NCBI GenBank assembly: GCA_964542055.1
Contig: CAZITB010000109.1
Span: 1-8,780 of the forward strand
DNA from: CAZITB01 sp964542055
GTDB lineage: Bacteria; Planctomycetota; Phycisphaerae; Sedimentisphaerales; CAMDDF01
DNA length: 8,780 nt
Direction: 5' to 3'
Below the pieces are notes generated by a model that was not told the DNA's origin, ran no database searches, and was given only the letters and a program-made list of their open reading frames with translations. The first letter of the stretch is position 1; every line of letters starts with the position of its first letter. Made by a program: the position numbers and the translations under genes. Positions 1 to 5,613 of this stretch are shown here, piece by piece.

Positions 1-22
1 TAATTTGTGAGTTAAACAGAAA

Positions 23-631
23 GTGGAAAATGAAAGCAGTTTTATAGATACAGAGATTAAGGATTACTTGACAGACTTACCTGATGGGTTTAAGTGTTTC
101 GTTTATAATAAATTGATCATGGTAATAAATAACTACATCTCTCACAAAAAGATATCAAACGGTATTTGGTTTTACATCAATTTAAAAAAAGAAGAACTCA
201 TTGGTTATCTGATTTTTGAATATTTAAAAGCTGTAAGCAAATGCAAATCGAAAGGAATCTCATTTGAAAATCGACAGAAATACATAAATGGTTTTCTTAG
301 AAATTCTACAAGGAACTTCATTAAAAGAAATGTAATCGGAAAAAGAGGTTTAATTTTTAGTGATGTAAATATGTCTGAAATTATAAAACCTGAAAAACAA
401 TCAGGAATAGGTATATCACTTAGACCTTTGAAAACCAAAGAAAAGCAAATCATCTATTTGAAATATTGTAAGGATCTCAGCAATCAAGATATCTGCCAAA
501 TACTGGGACTTAGTTATTCAAATCTTAACAAGATACACACCAGAGCGATTCACAAGCTTGAAAAAGCATACCCTGAACTTAAATCACATTATGATAGATT
601 GGTTAGGTTTCGAAAAGATGATGCTGCATAA
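23..631 (+). CDS. Small sigma-70-like transcription factor
   Basis: A 202-residue protein with the outline of a small sigma-70 family factor. Residues about 136-182 form a region-4-like helix-turn-helix: LKTKEKQIIYLKY, then LSNQDICQILGLS, then a recognition helix ending in RAIHKLEK, which would contact a -35 element. Residues about 55-105 (KEELIGYLIFEYLKAVSK followed by INGFLRNSTRNFIKRN) resemble the core-binding and -10-binding region 2, but weakly. The length suits an ECF-sized or phage sigma factor. The start is uncertain: GTG at 23 is the only in-frame start candidate between the TGA at 8-10 and a Met at residue 33, and no good ribosome binding site precedes it. It is the only confident plus-strand gene and converges on the minus-strand block, so it may control another part of the element. 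It could instead be a region-4-only transcriptional regulator. The C-terminus ends in DDAA. The family call is moderately sure and its promoters are unknown. Confidence 0.7.
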   Translation: MENESSFIDTEIKDYLTDLPDGFKCFVYNKLIMVINNYISHKKISNGIWFYINLKKEELIGYLIFEYLKAVSKCKSKGISFENRQKYINGFLRNSTRNFIKRNVIGKRGLIFSDVNMSEIIKPEKQSGIGISLRPLKTKEKQIIYLKYCKDLSNQDICQILGLSYSNLNKIHTRAIHKLEKAYPELKSHYDRLVRFRKDDAA

Positions 632-666
632 AAAACTGTTCAGAAATTTAAGGTTTTTCTTTTTTC
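631..666. terminator. Possible weak bidirectional terminator between convergent genes
   Basis: Between the sigma-like stop and the end of the minus-strand small ORF, AAAAAC (631-636) can pair with GTTTTT (653-658). A long T run follows on the plus strand, and an A/T run on the other side would serve the minus strand. The stem is almost all A-T and the loop is 16 bases, so this is only a weak candidate. Confidence 0.22.
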
Positions 667-836
667 ATTTTGTAAACTTTTATCTCAAGAACATTTTTCT
701 GGCAAAGTAGATTTTCTAGATGATCATTCAAAAATACCAAATGAGTTGGGTCTTTAGTAAATTCCATAGTTTCATTGGTTTCTTGAATCTCTATATCTAC
801 TTGATTGATTTGTTTTATAAGGTCATTAAATTTCAT
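648..836 (-). CDS. Hypothetical small coiled-coil-like protein
   Basis: A 62-residue ORF starting MKFNDLIKQINQVDIEIQET. It is rich in Glu, Lys, Asn and Leu with hydrophobic residues at heptad-like spacing (IKQINQVDIEIQ, then LNDHLENLLCQKNVLEIKVYKM), so it is probably helical and may self-associate. It has no membrane segment and no motif I can name. The composition is protein-like, whereas the overlapping plus-strand reading frame is a run of Ile/Phe/Tyr and looks like a shadow. Against it, no Shine-Dalgarno sequence precedes the ATG at 836, unlike nearly every other minus-strand gene in the window. It ends 17 bases from the stop of the convergent sigma-like gene. It could be a real small gene or chance. 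Confidence 0.4.
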   Translation of the reverse strand: MKFNDLIKQINQVDIEIQETNETMEFTKDPTHLVFLNDHLENLLCQKNVLEIKVYKMKKEKP

Positions 837-929
837 AGAATTAGAATAATGATTTTAGTTACACTTTTCAAATTTATCATCAACTCAAAGGGTTTTCTGA
901 AATAGAAGAGCTTAAAATCGACCAGGTGG

Positions 930-1005
930 CTCACTGACAGGTTTTTACTGGATCCTGAGTAATCATACTAATCCAAGGACAAAGCTCCTCATAATTGAAC
1001 TGGTG
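930..1005. repeat. Repeat copy A of a 76-base dyad-containing element
   Basis: Ungapped alignment with 2957-3032 gives about 52 of 76 identical positions with no net insertion or deletion. The conserved blocks are CTCACTG plus CAGGTTTTTACTG at the left (930-950, one mismatch), ATCC and GAGTA in the middle, and GAACTGGTG at the right (997-1005). A short central hairpin, AGTA (958-961) with TACT (966-969), corresponds to a central hairpin in copy B although the bases between differ. The outer arm is partly kept: ACCAG at 921-925 can pair with CTGGT at 1000-1004. The inner stem found in copy B is degenerate here, so A looks like the more decayed copy. It lies in non-coding DNA on the far side of the three-gene block 1266-2816. 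Confidence 0.65.
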
Positions 1006-1151
1006 AGGTCTGGTGAACTTTTAGTAAGGGTAGTGCAGATCAAACTTCCATTACCTTTTGAACAATGGTAACTTCCATTCAGACCCTGAATAGAAGTTGA
1101 CATATAATAGCAAACCATTGAAATCATATTCTGAAACAAGTAATGGGAAAA

Positions 1152-1176
1152 TTAAGTGGACATTTTGTCCACTTAA
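1152..1176 (-). terminator. Hairpin, probable terminator of the 2816-1266 block
   Basis: A perfect 11-bp stem, TTAAGTGGACA (1152-1162) with TGTCCACTTAA (1166-1176), closes on a three-base loop. Read on the minus strand the stem is followed by TTTTCCC, which gives a short U tract, about 90 bases after the stop codon of the 96-residue gene. This fits an intrinsic terminator for the minus-strand block, though the U tract is short. A protein-binding dyad is the alternative. Confidence 0.5.
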
Positions 1177-1265
1177 AAATACCGGCAGTTTGCCGTTCTT
1201 ATTTTAGCAGGTAACGGTTTTAGTTTGACTATTTGGAACTGAGTAGCCATGATTATCGCACTTGC

Positions 1266-1556
1266 TTAACTTGCCGCTTCTATTAATTTTAAAACCTTTT
1301 GCTTTATATCAGAATATTTATAGATCAAATCTTTGTTATAAATGATAATGTTATCGTCGTCTTTAAGATTTTCAAACCATGCTCCCAACCAGGTTTGTGA
1401 ATTTTCGATATAAGCCAACGCTAAAAGTTTCTCTATAGTTTTCGGTAATTTAGATATGTACCTGTAATGGTAATGAAAGGTATCATATTCGCTAAATACT
1501 AACAGTACATAACCGTAATCAGGATCTCTGACAGGTTTCAATATCCAATTTTTCAT
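1266..1556 (-). CDS. Hypothetical 96-residue protein
   Basis: I do not recognise this protein. It begins MKNWILKPVRDPDYGYVLLV and is rich in aromatic residues, with a His/Tyr cluster (DTFHYHYRYI) at residues about 25-34 and a helical, lysine-rich end (IKQKVLKLIEAAS). No signal peptide or membrane segment is apparent, so it is probably a small soluble cytoplasmic protein. The start is supported by AAGGA a few bases upstream of the ATG on the minus strand. It is the last gene of the 2816-1266 block, but a 134-base gap separates it from the zinc-ribbon gene, so it may have its own promoter. A strong hairpin lies about 90 bases downstream. Confidence 0.7.
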   Translation of the reverse strand: MKNWILKPVRDPDYGYVLLVFSEYDTFHYHYRYISKLPKTIEKLLALAYIENSQTWLGAWFENLKDDDNIIIYNKDLIYKYSDIKQKVLKLIEAAS

Positions 1557-1690
1557 CTCTAGTTCCTTATAAAGTTTATTTCTAATTATTCAATAAAGAT
1601 CAACTTTTCACTATTGAAGCATTTTTGATTTTCTTGATAATCCAGACAGTGGTTCAATTACTAATATCCATGGTAAAAATTCCCAAGCAG

Positions 1691-2302
1691 TTATATACCG
1701 GCAGATACAGTTCCCTTATTATCCAAAAAACCTTTTGAATAGCGGAATTTTTTAACCTGTTTGACAAGGTCCAATTCTTCTATCATTCCGTCTGCCATTA
1801 ATTCTTTGAAAATCTGTAATTCTTCCAAATCCTCGAACATATCTAAATCCAATGAATCTTCTATTGTTTTTAATCCTCTGTATTTTTCAACCGAAAATAA
1901 TTCTATGGTACCGTCATGAAGGTCTTTCATATACCACGAACGCATATTATTAAACGTATATTTGCAATGATCATACTTATCTAAATCCTTTGTTAGATCA
2001 TCTAAAATTTCCTCACTAACAGCACCAATGCTGTTTTTGAATGTATGTTTTTTTCGAAATATATAACTGCCCTTGGGAAAGATTTCTTCTGTTAACCAAC
2101 ATTGGTCCATTAATTCCCAATCATTTTGACCCTCAGAAGAACTTTTGAGAGATTCATATTTTTCGTGATTAAAGAAGACATCTTTAGAATAACCACACCT
2201 GATACATATGACACTTCGATTGCGTCCTTCAATTTTTCTTTCTTGCTGTGCGTTTTCAAATCCACATCTAGGACATTGTATTTGTTCTACTATCCAACCC
2301 AT
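1691..2302 (-). CDS. Hypothetical protein with N-terminal zinc ribbon
   Basis: A 203-residue protein. Residues 10-13 (CPRC) and 33-36 (CIRC) give a CxxCG-19-CxxCG zinc ribbon of the kind found in nucleic-acid-binding and transcription-related proteins. The rest is acidic, with LEEILDD-like and DLDMFEDLEELQ stretches and a lysine-rich tail (KQVKKFRYSKGF), and I cannot assign it. The first 40 residues probably bind one zinc ion; the remainder could be a protein-interaction domain. The start is supported by TAGGAG about ten bases before the ATG. The gene begins only 19 bases after the stop of the 164-residue gene, so the two are almost certainly co-transcribed. The role is unknown; a regulator or anti-host protein of the mobile element is possible but unproven. 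Confidence 0.75.
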   Translation of the reverse strand: MGWIVEQIQCPRCGFENAQQERKIEGRNRSVICIRCGYSKDVFFNHEKYESLKSSSEGQNDWELMDQCWLTEEIFPKGSYIFRKKHTFKNSIGAVSEEILDDLTKDLDKYDHCKYTFNNMRSWYMKDLHDGTIELFSVEKYRGLKTIEDSLDLDMFEDLEELQIFKELMADGMIEELDLVKQVKKFRYSKGFLDNKGTVSAGI

Positions 2303-2321
2303 TTTACATTACTCCTATAAT

Positions 2322-2816
2322 TTACCATTTCCAAAAATCTACAGAATCATCACATTTTGATTCTTCAGAACAATCTGATTGTTCCAGCTTTTTAAGTTCA
2401 TTTTTGATTACCGAATATTCCTCTGATTCCATACCATCAGATAACATAATCGGATAGAATTCATACTCATGTTCTCTGGTTTTAACTATGAAGCTCAGCT
2501 GCTTATCACCAAAAGTAAACTCTGGCAAGATATGCTCAGATTCCAAGTCATCGATGGTAAGATCATTTTCCTGCATAATCATTAATAACTGATGCAAAGC
2601 TTTGGCAGCTTCAAAGTGTTGTATACTGCTCGTTCTTATACCACTAATCATCAAATGGTGTCTGACATCGCATGTTGTTTTTTCAGCCCATAAACCATTT
2701 ACTACTTCATTGATGTTAGATATGCAAACATTTTCATTGATTTCATTTTTTACGAAATCCATCAATTCCTTTGCTGTTACACATGGCTTTTTTACTTCTT
2801 TACTACTTTTATTCAT
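2322..2816 (-). CDS. Hypothetical 164-residue protein
   Basis: I do not recognise this protein. It starts MNKSSKEVKKPCVTAKELMD, has a helical middle (HFEAAKALHQLLMIMQEN, about residues 67-84), a beta-like stretch (FTFGDKQLSFIVKTREHEYEFYPIML) and a strongly acidic, Ser/Cys-rich tail (CSEESKCDDSVDFWKW). Four Cys residues are scattered without a CxxC pair, so no zinc ribbon is evident. No membrane segment is seen. A very good ribosome binding site (CAGGAG with eight bases of spacing) fixes the start. It is the first gene of the block that includes the zinc-ribbon gene 19 bases downstream. Repeat copy B lies about 130 bases upstream of its start and may hold or influence its promoter. The function is unknown. 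Confidence 0.75.
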   Translation of the reverse strand: MNKSSKEVKKPCVTAKELMDFVKNEINENVCISNINEVVNGLWAEKTTCDVRHHLMISGIRTSSIQHFEAAKALHQLLMIMQENDLTIDDLESEHILPEFTFGDKQLSFIVKTREHEYEFYPIMLSDGMESEEYSVIKNELKKLEQSDCSEESKCDDSVDFWKW

Positions 2817-2946
2817 TTTTATTCTCCTGTAAAATTATCTTATAACTACAAAAATACAAAAAACAGCTACACTCTAAAAATGAATTCTTCTATGATTGTT
2901 TGAAGCTGTTATAAATTTAATAATTTTTTTATAATCACACCAGAAT

Positions 2947-3033
2947 CCACCAGAGCCTCACTGGCAGGTTTTTACTGTATCCAGAGTATCAATACTTACA
3001 ATTGAAAAAGACCTGCCAGGAACGAACTGGTGG
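2947..3033. repeat. Repeat copy B: 87-base nested inverted repeat
   Basis: This better-preserved copy is a symmetric nested dyad. The outer arms are CCACCAG (2947-2953) and CTGGTGG (3027-3033); the inner arms are CTGGCAGGT (2961-2969) and ACCTGCCAG (3011-3019). The two unpaired strips between the arms are both seven bases. At the centre AGTAT (2985-2989) and ATACT (2992-2996) form a further short hairpin. Bases 2957-3032 align without gaps to copy A. A second CACCAGA heptamer (2938-2944) lies exactly 10 bases left of the one at 2948-2954. The repeat sits between the end of the methyltransferase operon and the start of the three-gene block. It could act as a structured RNA or terminator, a protein-binding site, or a recombination site; the sequence alone does not decide. 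Confidence 0.75.
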
Positions 3034-3057
3034 CTTATAAGCAATTATTTACACATG

Positions 3058-3765
3058 TCATCCTTCATCTATTAAGTTAATTATTTTTTTACAGTACTCA
3101 ATGCACAGTTTGTTTCCTGCTAATGCGTTTGCATCATTATTGTCTATCTTTTTTTCTGCATCTTTACAGATTTCACAAAACATATTTACATCTTTTCGAA
3201 TTGGTTTTTTCTTATATAAATTACGCATACAATGATGCACTATAATCAATGATGAAGGGTTTATAAATGGCAAACCTAATAATGATTCAACTACTTCATC
3301 AAAATTGGTCATTTCGGTTTTATTTTCAGGCTTTGTCAGCAGGTTATGACAATAAAACATTTGGTTTAAAATCCCTCTATCGTCTTGACGGAAATATCTA
3401 AAATAACAATCTAAAAGAAATTTTATCTCTAAGTTGCCCTCTATTGGATTTCCCTGCAGTTCTATTTCCAACTGCTCTATCAGTCTATATGCAGCAGATC
3501 CTATTAAAACACCGTAATCTGGCATTGTATCTAAAATCATATTTGCCGAAATGTAATCGTCTTCAGCTTCCCAACGTTGATATAATTCATTGCCAGAATC
3601 TATCTTACTTATGATATTCATTACCAATGAACCCACAAATCCACTGATTAACTCTTGTTTTGGAATATCAGAACATCGATATTGTGTGATAGCACTTGCC
3701 TTTACCGCTTGCATGTAGTTTTCAAGTTCTTGCCAGAAATCTATTTTTTCATTTTTATTACTCAT
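3058..3765 (-). CDS. Hypothetical helical protein, last gene of the methyltransferase operon
   Basis: A 235-residue protein I do not recognise. It is predominantly helical, with long amphipathic stretches such as IDFWQELENYMQAVKASAI near the start and SAAYRLIEQLEIELQ in the middle. The C-terminal third is rich in Cys (CMRN, CEICKDAEKK, CIEYCKKI), including a CEIC pair, but without the Gly and second CxxC of a zinc ribbon. No signal peptide or transmembrane segment is evident. AAGGAT upstream of the ATG supports the start. The gene begins 29 bases after the Dam-type methyltransferase stop, so it is probably made with the methyltransferases and may be an accessory or unrelated co-transcribed protein. 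Its stop lies about 25 bases from repeat copy B, which may mark the operon end. Confidence 0.75.
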   Translation of the reverse strand: MSNKNEKIDFWQELENYMQAVKASAITQYRCSDIPKQELISGFVGSLVMNIISKIDSGNELYQRWEAEDDYISANMILDTMPDYGVLIGSAAYRLIEQLEIELQGNPIEGNLEIKFLLDCYFRYFRQDDRGILNQMFYCHNLLTKPENKTEMTNFDEVVESLLGLPFINPSSLIIVHHCMRNLYKKKPIRKDVNMFCEICKDAEKKIDNNDANALAGNKLCIEYCKKIINLIDEG

Positions 3766-3794
3766 TTTGAAAATCCTTATAATTAAATTTACTT

Positions 3795-4241
3795 TTAAGC
3801 TGCTTTTGCTTTGGGTCTAAATACAACAATAACTGAGGAAAATGGTGCAGGGCTGGTATCTCTGCCGGCTATTTCAAATTTTACCCTTCCTTTAATGAAC
3901 CGTATTTCACCTTGCATTACGAAATCATGCCACCACCTGGTGTCGGTCGAGGAGGGTATCAAACACACCACAATTGCTCCTTCTAATGAAGATTCATATG
4001 CTTTTTTCATCCATTTATCTATCTCAGATCGACCGTAAGGAGGGTTACACCAGCAGGTGCCCTCCCATTTTTGTTTCAATCCATCTGTTTGCTTATCATA
4101 ATAATTGGCACATTTGTGATTGTCCTCTGAAGCGCAAACATCAAGATCGAAGTTGAATTCTTCATTGAGTTGGTCAAACAACGATTGCGGAGTTGCCCAA
4201 AAGTCGTAACCTTTGTTACTTTTCCTTTTCGATACATCCAT
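3795..4241 (-). CDS. Phage-type DNA N6-adenine methyltransferase (Dam family)
   Basis: A 148-residue enzyme predicted to transfer a methyl group from S-adenosylmethionine to the N6 of adenine in DNA. It matches the phage Dam family (Pfam DNA N-6-adenine-methyltransferase) along its length: DFWATPQSLFDQL (13-25), FDLDVCA (31-37) as the likely SAM-binding strand, catalytic NPPYG (66-70), IPSSTDTRWWHD, IRFIKGRVKF, and a final SVIVVF strand. All key residues are present and the length is normal, so it is probably active. An ATG nine codons upstream (4268) is in frame, but 4241 has GAAAGG at the right distance and the family begins near here. It is the fourth of five co-directional genes, 38 bases after the MT-A70 gene. 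The target site cannot be read from the sequence. It ends in KAKAA. Confidence 0.9.
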   Translation of the reverse strand: MDVSKRKSNKGYDFWATPQSLFDQLNEEFNFDLDVCASEDNHKCANYYDKQTDGLKQKWEGTCWCNPPYGRSEIDKWMKKAYESSLEGAIVVCLIPSSTDTRWWHDFVMQGEIRFIKGRVKFEIAGRDTSPAPFSSVIVVFRPKAKAA

Positions 4242-4250
4242 TTCGAAATA

Positions 4251-4256
4251 CCTTTC
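4251..4256 (-). promoter_or_regulatory. Ribosome binding site selecting the 4241 start
   Basis: GAAAGG on the minus strand lies nine bases before the ATG at 4241. The upstream in-frame ATG at 4268 has no comparable site, so the downstream start is preferred for the Dam-type methyltransferase. Confidence 0.6.
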
Positions 4257-4279
4257 TATTTTAATCATAAAGTCTTTTA

Positions 4280-4882
4280 TTAAGCTGCTTTTATATGGAG
4301 ATCCTCATCTAATTTTAGAATCTTTTGGTTATAAATATCATCGATTGCCTCAAAAACATCCTTGCCATCGATTTCATTGCCAACCGAATCCCAACCTAAA
4401 GCAGTTTCACGAGCGAATAATTCAATTCTTGGGATATCACCCATCAAACTTACTATCCTGTCACGTATCTCTGGTGGTTTCGCGGAATGCCGCCCCAATG
4501 GTGCCATAATTACCTGTTTAACATTCTTGGCTAATCGTTTGGGTCTTCCGCGCTTCGCAAACAGGCACACTTCAGCATTACCATTTGTCCAATGTCCCAA
4601 ACCAGAATATATAGTCTTCGATTTACGATTCAATTTGATCCAGGTAAATGCGCAAGTGGTGTACTTAAAGCCCCATGCATCAATTATTTCAAGGACTTCC
4701 TGGAGTTTTGGCATTGTTGCCCATATGAAAAGAACGCAATTTTTATCACAAATTTTATGAACTGGTATTCTTTTTAGGTCATTAAGACTCATGGTAGGGT
4801 ATGTAATACCGCCATCCGATGGTTTATTTCCTCTTGGGTTATCATATCTCACAGGACAATCCACATACATTATTTTATACAT
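4280..4882 (-). CDS. MT-A70 family methyltransferase-like protein with altered catalytic motif (DCPV)
   Basis: A 200-residue protein of the MT-A70 family, whose members methylate N6 of adenine in DNA or RNA. Recognisable segments are the N-terminal MYKIMYVD strand, TYPTMSL (27-33), VLFIWATMPKL (50-60), GLGHWTNGNAEVCLFAKRG (94-112), HSAKPPEIRDRI (132-143), ELFAR (154-158) and GWDSVGNEI (163-171). The fold therefore looks complete. The catalytic tetrapeptide, normally DPPW, reads D8-C9-P10-V11 here. The acid is kept, but the first proline and the aromatic residue that stacks on the flipped base are lost. That needs at least four base changes from a DPPW codon set, so a single sequencing error is unlikely. 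It may be inactive, a structural partner, or active with unusual substrate handling. The start was chosen at 4882 because GAAAGG precedes it and the family begins here; an in-frame ATG at 4957 would add 25 residues encoded across a dyad. It ends in IKAA. Confidence 0.85.
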   Translation of the reverse strand: MYKIMYVDCPVRYDNPRGNKPSDGGITYPTMSLNDLKRIPVHKICDKNCVLFIWATMPKLQEVLEIIDAWGFKYTTCAFTWIKLNRKSKTIYSGLGHWTNGNAEVCLFAKRGRPKRLAKNVKQVIMAPLGRHSAKPPEIRDRIVSLMGDIPRIELFARETALGWDSVGNEIDGKDVFEAIDDIYNQKILKLDEDLHIKAA

Positions 4883-4888
4883 ACTTTT

Positions 4889-4894
4889 CCTTTC
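4889..4894 (-). promoter_or_regulatory. Ribosome binding site selecting the 4882 start
   Basis: GAAAGG on the minus strand lies six bases before the ATG at 4882. It supports the shorter form of the MT-A70 protein over the in-frame ATG at 4957, which would overlap the end of the preceding gene. Confidence 0.6.
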
Positions 4895-4906
4895 ATTAAT
4901 TTTCCT

Positions 4907-4929
4907 AAAACGCTCAAATTGAGCGTTTT
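4907..4929. promoter_or_regulatory. Perfect 11-bp dyad between two methyltransferase genes
   Basis: AAAACGCTCAA (4907-4917) and TTGAGCGTTTT (4919-4929) are exact reverse complements around a single central base. The dyad occupies the 65-base space between the stop of the NPPF methylase gene and the start of the MT-A70 gene. As RNA it would fold into a stem ending in UUUU on either strand, so it could be an internal terminator or attenuator that lowers expression of the downstream genes. As DNA it is a good candidate operator. The choice between these is open. Confidence 0.6.
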
Positions 4930-4947
4930 GTGTTTGTGTTAGTAGAA

Positions 4948-5532
4948 TCAACCACATGCCGAATAATGAGCCTTGAGTTCAGGAACATTAAAAATCAATA
5001 TTTCGGCATGAAATTTAACTCCTTCAAAACAATCCAAAGGCAATGAAATTATTGAAGTAATTTCCATATTATCTTTTAACCAGTTCCAGCGAGGGCTAAC
5101 TTTCTTTGAATTAAGACGTAAACCCATGGGAGTAAATAAAACGATAGGAACTCTGTTGCCAAATAAATCAACCATGTGTCTTAGAAAAATCTCAGGATAT
5201 AACTTTCTTTTGGGAGCACCATTAAATGGTGGATTACAAAGAATCAAATTAGGTAATTCATAATCCCAAGTAGTGATATCCTCAAATTTTCCCTCAATAA
5301 AAATATCACAGTAATTTTTAGATGAAGGATCAATATCTGAGCCTATTATTTTAACTGTTCCATCATCCCATGGTTTTGTCAACGAACCCTGACCAATTGA
5401 TGGATCGAAGATAACTTTAGGTTGGATGTGAGCACTTAGAATGCCATGTAAATATTGGCTAAGAGGCTCAGGTGTACATATTGATGAATTCTTTTTATTA
5501 TTTTGGTAATTGTTAATTCTGATGTTATACAT
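4948..5532 (-). CDS. N6-adenine DNA methylase, gamma-class with NPPF
   Basis: A 194-residue methyltransferase of the N-6 DNA methylase type (HsdM/type I-like fold without the flanking domains). In order: CTPEPLSQYL (19-28), the usual TP entry of this group; SAM-binding motif I FDPSIGQGSLT (42-52); an acidic motif II strand IIGSDID (62-68); a motif III-like DIT; and catalytic motif IV LILCNPPF (96-103). Further on are VPIVLFTPMGLRL and EILIFNV strands. All catalytic residues are present. It is far shorter than HsdM and has no visible target-recognition domain, so specificity may come from a partner or be relaxed. An in-frame ATG lies at 5559, but AAAGG favours 5532. It is second in the operon, 81 bases after the beta-class enzyme. 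The substrate could also be a protein or RNA, because NPPF alone does not prove DNA as target. Confidence 0.85.
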   Translation of the reverse strand: MYNIRINNYQNNKKNSSICTPEPLSQYLHGILSAHIQPKVIFDPSIGQGSLTKPWDDGTVKIIGSDIDPSSKNYCDIFIEGKFEDITTWDYELPNLILCNPPFNGAPKRKLYPEIFLRHMVDLFGNRVPIVLFTPMGLRLNSKKVSPRWNWLKDNMEITSIISLPLDCFEGVKFHAEILIFNVPELKAHYSACG

Positions 5533-5540
5533 ATTATTTG

Positions 5541-5545
5541 CCTTT
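5541..5545 (-). promoter_or_regulatory. Ribosome binding site selecting the 5532 start
   Basis: AAAGG on the minus strand lies eight bases before the ATG at 5532. The in-frame ATG at 5559 has no such site upstream, so the protein probably begins MYNIRINN. Confidence 0.55.
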
Positions 5546-5613
5546 CTTTTCGAATTCATATTTGAGAATCATGGGTTGATACACAAAACAGCGCCAACTT
5601 CAAAAACAAACAT

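Larger units (their letters stand above)
837..1265. other. Gene-poor stretch with repeat and hairpins
   Basis: I see no convincing gene in these 429 bases. The stretch holds repeat copy A (930-1005), two CTGGTGA heptamers 10 bases apart (1000-1006 and 1010-1016), two copies of ACTTCCATT (1044-1052 and 1071-1079), a strong hairpin (1152-1176) and a small GC-rich hairpin CGGCA-GTT-TGCCG (1183-1195) followed by TTCTTATTTT. A 23-codon plus-strand ORF (1143-1214) spans both hairpins but has no ribosome binding site, so I do not call it. The concentration of repeats and dyads suggests a regulatory region, a non-coding RNA or the remnant of a mobile element. Confidence 0.5.

Noticed and set aside
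720..905. Plus-strand ORF of 61 codons rich in Ile, Phe and Tyr
   Set aside because: Composition is that of the complement of a Lys/Glu-rich minus-strand ORF plus AT-rich non-coding DNA; no ribosome binding site.
930..1016. Repeats A and B as integron attC sites
   Set aside because: Length and imperfect-dyad form are similar, and each sits beside gene units, but neither copy has the GTTRRRY/RYYYAAC end boxes, genes are spaced as operons rather than one per site, and no integrase with catalytic residues is visible.
1262..1279. 16 of 18 bases shared with 5702-5719
   Set aside because: Both lie in or at the end of unrelated genes in different reading frames and the match does not extend, so chance similarity in AT-rich DNA is the simplest explanation.
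4883..4957. 25-residue N-terminal extension of the MT-A70 protein
   Set aside because: It would be encoded across the perfect dyad, overlaps the preceding gene, lacks a good ribosome binding site and has no counterpart in the family; the start at 4882 has GAAAGG.
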